From: Chryseobacterium koreense CCUG 49689
Lineage (GTDB): Bacteria; Bacteroidota; Bacteroidia; Flavobacteriales; Weeksellaceae
Assembly (NCBI RefSeq): GCF_001045435.1
Contig: NZ_LFNG01000005.1
Location: 1-64,000 of the forward strand
Length of the DNA stretch: 64,000 nt
Direction of reading: 5' to 3'
Part shown: in pieces, positions 27,704 through 37,725 of the stretch
Layout: each line of letters starts with the position of its first letter
Numbering within the stretch: the first letter of the stretch is position 1
Translations under genes and position numbers: made by a program
The notes under the pieces: model-generated
What the model was told of the DNA's origin: nothing
Databases searched by the model: none
What the model saw: the letters and a program-made list of their open reading frames with translations, nothing else

Positions 27704-28670
27704 ATTAAAATTGGCAATCGTAATCCTGAACTGGAACGGGAAGGATTGGCTGGAGAAATTCCTTCCGACCGTGATTCATTATTCACCAAACGCGGAGATT
27801 TATGTAATTGACAATGCTTCCACCGATGATTCTGTGCAATTTATTGATGCCCATTTTCCCACGGTCAAAGTAATCATCAATGAGCGGAATTTTGGTTTTG
27901 CAGGAGGTTATAATGAAGGTTTGAAACAAATCGATGCTGAAATCTACTGCCTGTTGAATTCCGATGTGGAAGTCACGGAAAACTGGACGGAACCCGTGCT
28001 GAATTTGTTTAATGACCATCCGGATATCGCGGCGGTTCAACCAAAAATACTGGATTTTAACCGAAGAAATTATTTTGAATTTGCAGGAGCTGCAGGAGGC
28101 TTGATGGACAATTTAGGATACCCATATTGCAGAGGACGTATTTTTGAAAACCTGGAAGAAGACCAAGGACAATATGATGACGAAACCGAAATATTCTGGG
28201 CTTCAGGAGCGTGTCTCTTTATCCGCTCAAAAGAATTTTGGGAGCAAAACGGTTTTGACGAAAGGTTTTTCGCCCATCAGGAGGAGATCGATTTGTGCTG
28301 GCGTTTGAAAAATGACGGAAAGAAAATTTTTTATACCGGAAAATCCCGGGTTTATCACGTGGGAGGTGGAACTTTAACCAAACAAAATCCACAGAAAACG
28401 TATTTGAATTTTCGGAATAACCTTTCGATGATGCTGAAAAACCTACCTTTTCCGGATTTAATTGGGCTGCTTTTCACAAGACTTTCCCTGGACGGTATTG
28501 CCGGAATTTATTTCGGCTTAAAAAATGGTTTCCCTCATTTATGGGCGGTTGTTCGTGCACATTTTGGATTTTATGCCCAAGTTCCTGAAACCTTAAAACG
28601 CCGCGGAAAAAATCAGAGAGCCGATTACCATCAATCGAAGTGGCTTATTTTCAAGCATTTCCTTCACTAA
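27696..28670 (+). CDS. Family 2 glycosyltransferase
   Basis: 324 residues from the ATG at 27696, which overlaps the preceding stop; another in-frame ATG at 27675 would add seven residues. GT-A fold: AIVILNWNGKDWLEKFL at the N-terminus, DNASTDDS (nucleotide-sugar contact) and LLNSDVEV, a DXD-type site, at about 75-85. A late GFDERFFAHQEEIDLCWR segment (about 175-195) is typical of rhamnosyl/galactosyl transferases of the WbbL type. Likely adds sugars to lipopolysaccharide or another surface glycan; the donor is not deducible. Confidence 0.88.
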   Translation: MNKLKLAIVILNWNGKDWLEKFLPTVIHYSPNAEIYVIDNASTDDSVQFIDAHFPTVKVIINERNFGFAGGYNEGLKQIDAEIYCLLNSDVEVTENWTEPVLNLFNDHPDIAAVQPKILDFNRRNYFEFAGAAGGLMDNLGYPYCRGRIFENLEEDQGQYDDETEIFWASGACLFIRSKEFWEQNGFDERFFAHQEEIDLCWRLKNDGKKIFYTGKSRVYHVGGGTLTKQNPQKTYLNFRNNLSMMLKNLPFPDLIGLLFTRLSLDGIAGIYFGLKNGFPHLWAVVRAHFGFYAQVPETLKRRGKNQRADYHQSKWLIFKHFLH

Positions 28671-28732
28671 TTTCCTGAAAAATATTATTTACCCATTCAG
28701 GTTCAATAAAAATCTCTATTTTTATATTGAAA

Positions 28733-29590
28733 ATGAAAATAGATATCTACACCATTATTGGAATTGTTCTTGGCTTCACCCTTTTTATCGGGTTGGTAAT
28801 CTATTTTTTTCAGCATAAGTTTTTTTTCCATGCCGAAATGCTTCCGCCGGATTTCAAGTTCGCTTATGACAATTTGAAAGCGGAGGAAGTCATTGTGGAA
28901 CCAGAACCCGGCGCAAAAATCAACTATCTGCACTTTATCGTGGATCAGCCGAAAGGCGTGGTCATTTATTTAAAGGGAAACACGAAAAGCATCAAAGGTT
29001 GGGGCAAATTTGCGATTGATTTTACCAGACTTGGATATGATGTAATCATGATGGATTACCGCGGATTCGGAAAAAGTACCGGCAAACGAACTGTGGAAGC
29101 GATGAAACGTGATTGTCAGTTTATCTATGATCTGGTGAAAAAACAATTTTCAGAGGAAAGCATTGTGGTTTATGGACGTTCCCTCGGTTCAGGGTTTGCC
29201 GCAAGACTTGCAGCAAAAAACAATCCGAGACTTTTGATCCTCACTTCACCGCTTTATTCTCTGCTCCGAACAATTCATCGCTATCTTCCGTTTATGCCGG
29301 CAAAACCTTTCTTACGATATAATATTCCAACATTTCATTACCTCAAAAATGTCCGATGCCCCATCAAAATAATTCATGGAAGCGATGACGGGCTGGTTCC
29401 ACTTTCCACGGCGGTGGATTTGTCGGAAATCAATCCAGACTTGACCAGACTCTATGTAATTTTAAAGGCCGGACATATCAATATTCACCAGTTTGAAGAA
29501 TATCACCGGGTGATGGAGGAGATTTTTAACGAACGGAATGTTCCTATCGACCCCGAAAAAACCAGCATCGGTTATTCCCACAGAAATTAA
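28733..29590 (+). CDS. Membrane-anchored alpha/beta hydrolase
   Basis: 285 residues from the ATG at 28733 (a TTG two codons earlier is also in frame). One N-terminal membrane helix (about 5-28), then an alpha/beta hydrolase of the ABHD13/YqkD type. Nucleophile Ser150 in YGRSLGSG, acid Asp in GSDDGLVP (about 222) and His in KAGHINIH (about 246). The HG that normally precedes the oxyanion loop is replaced by Lys81-Gly82, which is odd. Clear paralogue of the gene at 31664. Substrate unknown. Confidence 0.85.
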   Translation: MKIDIYTIIGIVLGFTLFIGLVIYFFQHKFFFHAEMLPPDFKFAYDNLKAEEVIVEPEPGAKINYLHFIVDQPKGVVIYLKGNTKSIKGWGKFAIDFTRLGYDVIMMDYRGFGKSTGKRTVEAMKRDCQFIYDLVKKQFSEESIVVYGRSLGSGFAARLAAKNNPRLLILTSPLYSLLRTIHRYLPFMPAKPFLRYNIPTFHYLKNVRCPIKIIHGSDDGLVPLSTAVDLSEINPDLTRLYVILKAGHINIHQFEEYHRVMEEIFNERNVPIDPEKTSIGYSHRN

Positions 29591-29896
29591 ATAGGGCAAG
29601 CTGTCCCATAAAATTGACCTTTCGCCGGAATCGTTGCATAGCATTTCATATTTCCAATGGGATCATGGAATAACCTGTCGATTTTTATTAAATCATTTTA
29701 CTTATTAAAGATCAAATTAATATTATTCTGCCCCCATTTTAAGTAAGTCAATATTAAATATTCATAATATTTTAAAATGTATTATATTTTATTGTAACTT
29801 TAGCGGTGAATTTTATAAAAAAAATACTTTTTATAAAAATCAAGGGAAGATACCGAAAATCCCAAAAAGAGTAGGTAAAACCAAATTTATAGTATT
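29591..29896. other. Intergenic stretch with a possible coding relic
   Basis: 306 bases without an intact gene. On the minus strand, about 29590-29685 reads as a short frame DRLFHDPIGNMKCYATIPAK-, ending in a TAA near 29590, with no start codon of its own. This may be a gene relic; a related fragment occurs at about 55450-55510. The rest is very AT-rich and includes the putative promoter of the T9SS gene (TAACTTTAG near 29795, a loose match to the Bacteroidetes -7 element). Confidence 0.4.
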
Positions 29897-31573
29897 ATGA
29901 GAAATTTTTTACTTTCGTTGAAGTCTCGGCTTCTTCCGGTCTGCATTTCATTGTTTGCAGGCTTAGCTTTAAACGCACAGACGTTGTTGCATGACAATGG
30001 TTCTGTATTCAATGTAGCTGGACCGCCGCAACTGAGTGTTTTGCAGACCAGTCTCGGACTGGATACTTATGGAGCTGGTGCAGCACAATCCAGCGGATTT
30101 ACTGTAGCTGATGACTTCGTGTTGACTGCTGCTTCAGATATTGGTCATTTCGAGTTTTACACTTATCAGACCGGCGCCACTGCAGTTACGATTAATGGAG
30201 TTTATCTCAGAATCTACAATGGAAGTCCGGCAAGTGGTGGAACAATAGTTTGGGGAGACTTGACAACCAACCGACTATCATCCGCCACACTAACAGGTGG
30301 ATACAGAGTGTTGGACACTAACCTAGGCGATACAACCAGGCAGCTTCAATTGGTTAAAGCAAATACTCCGGGGCTAAATTTGGCAGCAGGAACATACTGG
30401 GTTGAAGTTCAGTTCGCCGGAACCTTGGCAAGCGGTCCTTGGGCGCCACCAATTACAATTACCGGACAAACAACAACCGGTAATGCATTGCAGTTTGATC
30501 CAACCACAAGTACTTTTAATCCTTTACTTGACGCAACTTTCGCGCAAGGGTTGCCATTTAGGGTTTATGGACCTCTGAATGCCTGTGCGGGAATGCCAAA
30601 TGGTGGTACTGCAGTAGTCACTCCTTTGCAAGGTATGCCAGGTTCCAGCTACACCGTTTCTGCAACCGGATATTCAGAAAACCCTGGCCTTTCCTACCAG
30701 TGGCAGTCCAATACCAATAACGCAGGTTGGGTGAATGTAGGTTCCGCAACCAGTACATATGCCTCTTATAATGCTACAGCACCAGCAAATATGGGTGATA
30801 CAGTGCAGTGGAGATTGCAAATAACCTGTACTGCAACCAGTGATGTTGCCTACTCTACAGTTGCAAATTTCACCGTTGCATTAGTATATTGCACACCAAC
30901 TGCTACGACTAATGATGCTACCGGTTTGACCAATGTGACCTTCAATACCATCAATAATACTACAAGTTCTACAGCTGCTTATTCAAATTATTCCACAATG
31001 ACCACTGTGGTGAATGCCGGATCTACTTATAACTTAAGCGTCCTGGTCAATACCGCCGGTAATTTCACAGTGAACACAAAAGCGTGGATTGATTGGAATG
31101 GAAATGATCCTACCTTCACCAATGCTACTGCCTATAATTTAGGTACAATCACCAACAGTGCAAATGGAGCTCCAAGTTTGAGCCCGGTTGCAATTACTGT
31201 TCCGGCAGGTCAAGCACCAGGTTCTTACAGAATGAGGATCCGTGCAGTTTTTGGTTCTAGCACCGTTCCGGTTCCATGTGGAAATCAAAACTGGAGTGAA
31301 GCTGAGGATTACACCATCGTAGTTGGAGGAATGGCAGTAAATGACAGCCAAACCCAAACCGTTCAAATCTATCCTAACCCAACATCTGATGTCTTGAACG
31401 TGAAAGGATTTGATCTGAAAAATGTTCAAGTGTTTGACCTCAGTGGTAAGAAAATTGATGTGAAAATTGATGGAAACGTCATCAACACCAGTAAACTTCA
31501 AACCGGAGGTTATGTGATTCAAATGACTGATGCAAACGGAAATGTGGTTTCCAGAAGATTTAGCAAAAAATAA
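29897..31573 (+). CDS. Secreted T9SS cargo protein with a GEVED domain
   Basis: 558 residues. Signal peptide 1-27. An N-terminal beta-rich domain (about 30-225) is followed by an Ig/PKD-like segment (about 228-325), a GEVED domain (about 330-475; WIDWNGND and NWSEAEDYTI are its hallmarks) and a C-terminal type A sorting domain (about 485-558, IYPNPTSDVLNVKG and the GGYVIQ strand). The protein should cross the outer membrane by the type IX secretion system and be released or attached to the surface. No catalytic motif is seen. Flanked by two paralogous hydrolases. Strong terminator downstream. Confidence 0.92.
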   Translation: MRNFLLSLKSRLLPVCISLFAGLALNAQTLLHDNGSVFNVAGPPQLSVLQTSLGLDTYGAGAAQSSGFTVADDFVLTAASDIGHFEFYTYQTGATAVTINGVYLRIYNGSPASGGTIVWGDLTTNRLSSATLTGGYRVLDTNLGDTTRQLQLVKANTPGLNLAAGTYWVEVQFAGTLASGPWAPPITITGQTTTGNALQFDPTTSTFNPLLDATFAQGLPFRVYGPLNACAGMPNGGTAVVTPLQGMPGSSYTVSATGYSENPGLSYQWQSNTNNAGWVNVGSATSTYASYNATAPANMGDTVQWRLQITCTATSDVAYSTVANFTVALVYCTPTATTNDATGLTNVTFNTINNTTSSTAAYSNYSTMTTVVNAGSTYNLSVLVNTAGNFTVNTKAWIDWNGNDPTFTNATAYNLGTITNSANGAPSLSPVAITVPAGQAPGSYRMRIRAVFGSSTVPVPCGNQNWSEAEDYTIVVGGMAVNDSQTQTVQIYPNPTSDVLNVKGFDLKNVQVFDLSGKKIDVKIDGNVINTSKLQTGGYVIQMTDANGNVVSRRFSKK

Positions 31574-31597
31574 ATTCATTTGACTTTTTTACTCTAA

Positions 31598-31628
31598 ACA
31601 TGCGGCCTTGTGCCGCATGTTTTTTTAT
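31598..31628 (+). terminator. Terminator of the T9SS cargo gene
   Basis: ACATGCGGC (31598-31606) pairs with GCCGCATGT (31612-31620) over five bases and is followed by seven T residues. Confidence 0.9.
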
Positions 31629-31663
31629 TCCATTTTTTCTCAATTCTTCCGTAAATTTGCCAA

Positions 31664-32431
31664 ATGTCCGAACTCATGAAATATTTCCAGGAAAAGGTCG
31701 TTTTTTTGCCGAAAGTTTTGGCAGATGAACACCAGTTTGATTTCGGTGAAAATTTTGAAGAACATCTCCTCGAAACCCCTTTCGGCGGTAAAATCAACAT
31801 CCTTCATTTTAAAATCAAAAAACCGAAAGGAGTAATCCTTTATTTTCACGGAAATGCAGATAACCTACACCGCTGGGGAAAAATAGCGATGAAATTCACC
31901 AAGTTTCACTATGACGTTTTGGTGATGGATTATCGAGGCTATGGAAAAAGTACGGGACCGAGAAACGAAAACTTTCTATATTCGGACGCCCAGTCATTTT
32001 ATGATTTCGCGAAAGAAAATTATGACGAGGAAAACATCGTAGTTTATGGAAGAAGTCTGGGAGGTGCTTTTGCTACCAAGGTTGCAGGAGAAAACCAACC
32101 GAAAATGGTTATTTTGGAAGCCACTTTTTTTAACTTGCAAGATATTGTGAATCGCTGGTTACCGGTGAAAGTGACTGACAAAGTTTCCCCCAAAATGACC
32201 TATCATTTTCTATCCAATGAAAACATTTTAAAGGTAAAAGTTCCTCTCTATCAGTTTCATGGAACCAAGGACTTGATGGTACCGATGAAGTCCGGGAAAA
32301 AACTTTTCAGGGCTTTTGAAAATTCAAGCCCAAATGTCGAGAAAAAATTCATCGAAATAAAAGGCGGTACCCACGATGACCTGGTTAATTATGAAGAATT
32401 CCGAGAAGAATTAAAAAAAATCCTAAAATAA
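31664..32431 (+). CDS. Alpha/beta hydrolase, paralogue of the 28733 gene
   Basis: 255 residues, no membrane helix. Oxyanion region YFHGNADN (about 60-67) with a normal His62-Gly63, nucleophile Ser131 in YGRSLGGA, acid in HGTKDLMVP (about 203) and catalytic His in KGGTHDDL (about 237). The shared pattern MDYRGFGKSTG / MDYRGYGKSTG and the same order of motifs show that it is a duplicate of the upstream gene. Substrate unknown; serine-esterase-type activity is expected. Confidence 0.85.
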   Translation: MSELMKYFQEKVVFLPKVLADEHQFDFGENFEEHLLETPFGGKINILHFKIKKPKGVILYFHGNADNLHRWGKIAMKFTKFHYDVLVMDYRGYGKSTGPRNENFLYSDAQSFYDFAKENYDEENIVVYGRSLGGAFATKVAGENQPKMVILEATFFNLQDIVNRWLPVKVTDKVSPKMTYHFLSNENILKVKVPLYQFHGTKDLMVPMKSGKKLFRAFENSSPNVEKKFIEIKGGTHDDLVNYEEFREELKKILK

Positions 32432-32464
32432 GTTTAATACGCATCCGAACCCTATAATCTACTT

Positions 32465-33022
32465 ATGCTCCATTTCTGCGCCATTGATTTTGAAACAGCC
32501 ACCCACGAAAGAAACTCCGCTTGCGAAATGGGGATTTGTTTGGTGGAAAACGGCGAAATTGTGGAAACCAAAACCTGGTTGATCAAACCGCCCAGTTTCC
32601 CCTATTTTCATCCGAGAAATATCGACGTGCACGGAATTACTCCGGAAGACGTTCAAAATGCGCCAACTTTTGAAGACATTTGGCATGAAGCCGAAAACAT
32701 GATGTATGGCAATTTGATGATTGCACACAATGCTGCTTTTGATGCCGGAGTGTTGCGCAGTTGTCTTGAATATTATGGATTCTTCAAACCGAAAATCAAT
32801 TATCTCTGTTCGATTTCATTGGCAAAAAAAGCTTGGAAAACCTTGCCAAGATATGGACTGAAAAGTTTGGCAGAACAACATCACATCTCATTCAACCATC
32901 ACCGTGCAGGAGCAGATGCGGAAGTATGTGCGAAAATTTCGCTTCTGGCCTTCCAGAATTTGATGGTCACCAGAAATGAAGAAATCCAGGAAGTGATGAA
33001 GAAAAGCGTAAAGATCCTTTAG
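32465..33022 (+). CDS. DnaQ-type 3'-5' exonuclease
   Basis: 185 residues, one DEDDh exonuclease domain. Exo I: Asp8 and Glu10 in CAIDFETA. Exo II: HNAAFDAGVLR (about 91-101, Asp97). Exo III: HHRAGADAEV (about 141-150, His and Asp). It is either a stand-alone DNA polymerase III epsilon-like nuclease or a RNase T/oligoribonuclease-like enzyme; the sequence does not decide between them. Convergent with apaG. Confidence 0.88.
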   Translation: MLHFCAIDFETATHERNSACEMGICLVENGEIVETKTWLIKPPSFPYFHPRNIDVHGITPEDVQNAPTFEDIWHEAENMMYGNLMIAHNAAFDAGVLRSCLEYYGFFKPKINYLCSISLAKKAWKTLPRYGLKSLAEQHHISFNHHRAGADAEVCAKISLLAFQNLMVTRNEEIQEVMKKSVKIL

Positions 33023-33053
33023 CAAAAAAAAAAACAGATCTCGAAGAATCTGT
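33020..33053 (-). terminator. Terminator of apaG
   Basis: On the minus strand ACAGAT pairs with ATCTGT around an eight-base loop and is followed by a run of about twelve T residues (33024-33034). Confidence 0.75.
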
Positions 33054-33062
33054 CTTTATAAT

Positions 33063-33449
33063 TTAGTTGCTCAAAACTTCTGCCACCAAATTGAACTTCG
33101 GAATTTCTACCGCGATTTCTTCATTGTTAAGAAGGTTTTTACAGTAATACACGCCGTGCATACTTCCCACACCCGACCGAAGAATTACGTTTGAAAAATA
33201 CCGGAAACTCTCACCAGGTTTGATTTCCGGAGTGAGACCAATCACGCCGTCACCAGAGACTTCGGTATATCCAAAACCAACATCGTAAATGAGCCATTTT
33301 CTCTTCATCAGTTGTATTGGCATTTCACCCTGATTTTCAATAGTCACATAATACCGAAAGACAAAACGGTTTTCTGAGGGAAAACTATTCTTAATGTCAT
33401 ATTCCGGATTTACGGAAACTTTAATGTCAAAAGTAGTTGTGGAGAACAT
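33063..33449 (-). CDS. apaG: ApaG family protein
   Basis: 128 residues, the usual length. Beta-sandwich (fibronectin III-like) ApaG fold. Motifs FVFRYYVTIENQG, KRKWLIYD and GSMHGVYYCKN at the expected positions. Function is only partly known; linked in other bacteria to Co2+/Mg2+ efflux phenotypes and Ap4A metabolism, which I take as a family name only. Flanked by terminators on both sides. Confidence 0.92.
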   Translation of the reverse strand: MFSTTTFDIKVSVNPEYDIKNSFPSENRFVFRYYVTIENQGEMPIQLMKRKWLIYDVGFGYTEVSGDGVIGLTPEIKPGESFRYFSNVILRSGVGSMHGVYYCKNLLNNEEIAVEIPKFNLVAEVLSN

Positions 33450-33476
33450 GATTCCTTGTTTTATGTATTCTATACA

Positions 33477-33504
33477 AAAATCCCGCCTTTTTTGACGGGA
33501 TTTT
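33477..33504 (-). terminator. Terminator of odhB
   Basis: On the minus strand AAAATCCCG pairs with CGGGATTTT over a ten-base loop and leads into a T-rich tail (TTTTTGTAT). Lies between odhB and apaG. Confidence 0.8.
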
Positions 33505-33533
33505 GAATATTTTTAGAATCTCTCAAAATTTTG

Positions 33534-34778
33534 TTAGAGTTCCAATGCTTTTCTTTCGTCGCCGCCCATCAAAATTTCAACAGGATTGTCAATTCCTTCT
33601 TTCACAGCAACCAAGAAACCTACGGATTCTCTGCCGTCAATAATCCTGTGATCATAAGACATGGCTATATACATCATCGGACGAATTACCACCTGTCCAT
33701 CTACTGCGACCGGTCTTTGGATGATGTTGTGCATTCCCAAAATTGCAGATTGCGGCGGATTGATAATCGGTGTAGAAAGCATGGATCCGAAAACCCCACC
33801 ATTGGTAATGGTGAAAGTTCCGCCAGTCATTTCATCCACGGTAATTTTTCCGTCTCTTACTCTTTCTGCCAATTCCTTAATGTTGGCTTCAACACCTCTG
33901 AAGGACATGGTTTCCGCATTTCTCAAAACAGGAACCATCAAGCCTTTCGGACCGGAAACCGCAATTGAAATATCGCAGAAGTCATAATTGATCTTGAAAT
34001 CTCCATCAATGGAAGCGTTCACATCCGGATACATTTGAAGCGCTCTGGTAACTGCTTTGGTAAAGAAAGACATGAACCCTAATCCTACGCCGTGTTTTGC
34101 CGCGAATTCATCTTTATATTGTTTTCTGATTCTGAAGATTTCAGACATATCCACCTCGTTAAATGTGGTCAACATGGCAGTTTCGTTTTTCACGGAAACT
34201 AATCTGGCTGCCAATTTTCTTCTTAGAACTGAAAGTTTCGTCGTAGTAGAAGCTCTGGAACCGCTGATTGAAGAAACGGAACCCATCGCAGGAACAGCTG
34301 CTGTTTCCGCATCCTGTTTGGTTATTCTTCCATCTTTTCCGGAACCCGAAACCTGTTCAGGAGTAATTCCTTTTTCATCCAGAATTTTCTTGGCTGCAGG
34401 TGAAGGAGTTCCCGCGGCGTAAGAAGCAGGTTTTGCAGTTTCTTTTTTGGCTTCCTGCACCACTGCTGGTTTTTCCTCAACCTTCTGTTCTGCTTTCGGA
34501 GTTTCTGCGGCAGGAGCAGCAGCACCTTCCGGTTTGGAAGCAGCGGTATCAATCAGGCAGACCACCTGACCCACCTGAACCACGTCACCTTCTTCTGCCT
34601 TCAAAGTGATTACTCCACTTTCTTCGGCGGGCAATTCCAGTGTTGCTTTATCGGAGTCAACTTCGGCAATGGGTTGGTCTTTTTCCACATAATCGCCGTC
34701 TTTCACCAGCCATTGTGCGATTTCAACTTCTGTGATGGATTCTCCCGGTGACGGGACTTTCATTTCTAATATTGACAT
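33534..34778 (-). CDS. odhB: 2-oxoglutarate dehydrogenase E2 (dihydrolipoyllysine succinyltransferase)
   Basis: 414 residues. Lipoyl domain (1-75) with lipoylated Lys44 in [10 protein letters not shown], an Ala/Pro/Lys/Glu-rich linker (about 78-115), a peripheral-subunit-binding domain (about 122-155, [13 protein letters not shown]) and the catalytic core (about 185-414) with His377 and Asp381 in [11 protein letters not shown]. Transfers succinyl from E1 to CoA. Directly downstream of odhA; the lipoamide dehydrogenase (E3) is not in this window. Confidence 0.96.
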   Translation of the reverse strand: MSILEMKVPSPGESITEVEIAQWLVKDGDYVEKDQPIAEVDSDKATLELPAEESGVITLKAEEGDVVQVGQVVCLIDTAASKPEGAAAPAAETPKAEQKVEEKPAVVQEAKKETAKPASYAAGTPSPAAKKILDEKGITPEQVSGSGKDGRITKQDAETAAVPAMGSVSSISGSRASTTTKLSVLRRKLAARLVSVKNETAMLTTFNEVDMSEIFRIRKQYKDEFAAKHGVGLGFMSFFTKAVTRALQMYPDVNASIDGDFKINYDFCDISIAVSGPKGLMVPVLRNAETMSFRGVEANIKELAERVRDGKITVDEMTGGTFTITNGGVFGSMLSTPIINPPQSAILGMHNIIQRPVAVDGQVVIRPMMYIAMSYDHRIIDGRESVGFLVAVKEGIDNPVEILMGGDERKALEL

Positions 34779-34818
34779 CGTGAATATTTTTGTTTATGAT
34801 TTAAAAATTAAGTTGTCA

Positions 34819-37626
34819 TTAAGCGGTGACCGGTCTTTTCACTGGCGCATCGTCCCGATCAAAAACCTTATTGATAATCGCGTTTTGATTCTTCTCAAAC
34901 ATTTTGTGACTTCCCGGAGCCGGAGTTCCACTTGGAACCGGAGCAATCACCTGCATGTCTGTATTTCTGAAATTTCTTAACATATAGCTCCAAGCTCCCA
35001 TATTTTCCGGCTCTTCCTGAACCCAAATCAGAGATTTTCTGTTGGAATATTTTGCAAAGATTTCTTCAATTTTGTCTGTTGCAAGCGGGTAAAGCTGCTC
35101 AATTCTCACCAAAGCAATCGTGTCGCAATTGAGTTCTTCTTTCTTAGCCAATAATTCATAATAGATTTTACCTGAACAGAGCACCAATTTTTCCACTTTT
35201 TCCGGAATTGCGTTTGGATCGTCCAAAATTGGCTGGAATTGACCATTTGCGAAATCTTCCAATGGAGAAACTACTTTCGGGTGACGAAGCAATGATTTTG
35301 GGGTCATCACCACCAAAGGTTTCCTGAAATTCCATTTCATCTGTCTTCTCAAGAGATGGAAATAGTTGGCAGGAGTGGTCGCATTGGCAACGGTCATATT
35401 TTCGTTCGCACAAAGTGTCAAAAATCTCTCCAGTCGTGCCGAAGAATGTTCTGCACCCTGTCCTTCGGAACCATGTGGAAGCAGCATCACCAATCCATCC
35501 TGGATTTTCCATTTTTCTTCTGCAGCAACCAAATATTGGTCTACAATGATTTGTGCACCGTTTGTGAAGTCACCAAATTGCGCCTCCCAAATCGTCAAGG
35601 TGTTCGGTGAAGCCATCGCATATCCGTAATCAAAGCCGAGTACGCCGTATTCGGAAAGATGCGAGTTATAAATATCAAAACGGCTTTCGGAAATGTGTCT
35701 TAACGGGATGTACTCTTCTTCGGTATCCTCCGTTTTCACCACTGCATGACGGTGAGAGAAAGTTCCCCTTTCTACATCTTCACCGGAAATTCTCACGTTA
35801 TTTCCTTCCGTAAGCAAAGTGGCATAAGCCAACCATTCACCTAGCGCCCAGTCCAAAGAATTGGAGTCAATAGCCTTTAATCTTGCGTCATAAAGTCGGG
35901 TGATTTTGCTGATGAATTTTTTATCTTTTGGTAAAGTTGACATTCTGATTGCCAAATCCTTCAATTCATTAAGGTCAAAGCCGGTGTTTACCGGTTTCAG
36001 CATATCGCCTTTGGCACACATCGGAAACTCTTTCCAGTCATCTGCCATAAAGACATCCATCGTGTTTTTCTCGATTTCTTTCGCGGCATCGAAATCTGCA
36101 TCAAGCAAAACCTTAAACTTCGCTTCCATCTCCTTCATTTTTTCGTCCGAAACGATGCCTTCCTTAATCAAAACTTCTTTGTAGATTTCTCTTGGATTAG
36201 GATGCTTAGAAATCAGTTTATAGAGATTGGGCTGGGTAAATCTTGGCTCGTCACCTTCATTGTGACCATATTTTCTATATCCCAGCAAATCAATATAAAC
36301 GTCTTTTCCGAACGTGGCACGGAAATCCGCAGCAAAACGTATTGCGTGCACCACGGCTTCCACATCATCCGCATTCACGTGCATCACAGGAGATTCCGTA
36401 ACTTTCGCGATATCGGTGCAATAGATAGATGATCGGGCATCCAAATAATTAGTGGTAAAAGAAACCTGGTTATTCACCACGATATGTATGGTTCCACCGG
36501 TTTTATATCCGTCCAAAGTCATCATTTGTGCCACTTCGTACACAATTCCCTGTCCGGCGATCGCTCCGTCTCCATGGATGACGATGGGCAGCACTTTTTT
36601 ATAGTCTTTATATTTATTGTCCACTTTTGCCCTGCAAATTCCTTCCACAAGCGCAGCTACCGTTTCCAAATGCGAAGGGTTCGGAGTTAGGTTGATGGAA
36701 ACTTGCTCGCCATTTTCTGTGGTAATTTTTTTGGAAGCACCCAGGTGGTATTTCACATCACCGGAGAAAATATCCTCGGTAAATTCCTTTCCTTCAAATT
36801 CTGAAAAAATTTCTTTGTAGGACTTTCCGAAAATATTGGTCAAAACATTCAATCTGCCGCGGTGAGCCATTCCCAAAACCACCTCATCAACTCCCAATTG
36901 AGAAGATCTGGTGATCAGCTGGTCCAAAGCAGGAATCAAAGATTCGTTCCCTTCCAAAGAAAAGCGCTTTTGACCCACGAATTTGGTATGGAGGTAGTTT
37001 TCGAAAGCAACACCTTGATTCAGTTTCTCCAGGATCTCCACTTTTTCGGCAGCACTGAGTTTTGCTTTGTTTTCATTCACCTGCAACCACTTTCGGATAT
37101 AGAGTTTTTCTTCTACATTGTTTATGTGCATGTATTCTGTACCGATGGAGGCACAATAAATATTTTCCAGGCGGGTAATGATTTCTGCCAAAGTAGCAGC
37201 TCCGCTCATTCCGATTTCAGTTGCGGAATTGAACTTTTTTTGCAAATCTTCTTTGCTGAGTCCAAAATTCTCGATGGCCAAAGTTGGCTCATAATGCCTT
37301 CTTTCGCGCACCGGATTGGTTTTGGTGAAAAGATGGCCACGCTGTCTGTAGCCTTCAATCAAGTTCAGGACATGGAATTCCTTTTGAATATCGTTCGAAA
37401 TTTGTCCGCTTGCAGCTTGCTGGTTGGCAAACTGGGTTAGATTTTGTGGTGCGGAAACCGCTTGGCTTTCCGGCCTATCATCGCCATAATTTTCCAGAGC
37501 AAAATCAAATCCCTGGAAAAATGCTTTCCAGGAAGGTTCTAGAGAATCAGGGAATTTTTGGTATTGTTGGTATAGGTCCTCAATCAGCTGTGAATGAGCG
37601 GCATTCAGAAATGAAAATTTGTCCAT
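34819..37626 (-). CDS. odhA: 2-oxoglutarate dehydrogenase E1 component
   Basis: 935 residues, normal length. Thiamine-diphosphate enzyme of the citric acid cycle. N-terminal 2-OGDH_N segment (YQQYQKFPDSLEPSWKAFF), ThDP-binding GDGAIAGQGIVYEVAQM and NNQVSFTT region (about 350-390), and the pyrimidine-domain GFDYGYAMASPNTLTIWEAQFGDF block (about 650-675). First gene of the odhAB pair, which is separated from odhB by 40 bases. Confidence 0.96.
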   Translation of the reverse strand: MDKFSFLNAAHSQLIEDLYQQYQKFPDSLEPSWKAFFQGFDFALENYGDDRPESQAVSAPQNLTQFANQQAASGQISNDIQKEFHVLNLIEGYRQRGHLFTKTNPVRERRHYEPTLAIENFGLSKEDLQKKFNSATEIGMSGAATLAEIITRLENIYCASIGTEYMHINNVEEKLYIRKWLQVNENKAKLSAAEKVEILEKLNQGVAFENYLHTKFVGQKRFSLEGNESLIPALDQLITRSSQLGVDEVVLGMAHRGRLNVLTNIFGKSYKEIFSEFEGKEFTEDIFSGDVKYHLGASKKITTENGEQVSINLTPNPSHLETVAALVEGICRAKVDNKYKDYKKVLPIVIHGDGAIAGQGIVYEVAQMMTLDGYKTGGTIHIVVNNQVSFTTNYLDARSSIYCTDIAKVTESPVMHVNADDVEAVVHAIRFAADFRATFGKDVYIDLLGYRKYGHNEGDEPRFTQPNLYKLISKHPNPREIYKEVLIKEGIVSDEKMKEMEAKFKVLLDADFDAAKEIEKNTMDVFMADDWKEFPMCAKGDMLKPVNTGFDLNELKDLAIRMSTLPKDKKFISKITRLYDARLKAIDSNSLDWALGEWLAYATLLTEGNNVRISGEDVERGTFSHRHAVVKTEDTEEEYIPLRHISESRFDIYNSHLSEYGVLGFDYGYAMASPNTLTIWEAQFGDFTNGAQIIVDQYLVAAEEKWKIQDGLVMLLPHGSEGQGAEHSSARLERFLTLCANENMTVANATTPANYFHLLRRQMKWNFRKPLVVMTPKSLLRHPKVVSPLEDFANGQFQPILDDPNAIPEKVEKLVLCSGKIYYELLAKKEELNCDTIALVRIEQLYPLATDKIEEIFAKYSNRKSLIWVQEEPENMGAWSYMLRNFRNTDMQVIAPVPSGTPAPGSHKMFEKNQNAIINKVFDRDDAPVKRPVTA

Positions 37627-37725
37627 TTTTTACAGGTTAACTGTTGAATTTTATTTAAACCACAAATTTAGGGAAAATAAGTGAAGTAATAAAGCCAACA
37701 GTCCTTTAAAAATAGTTAAAACATA

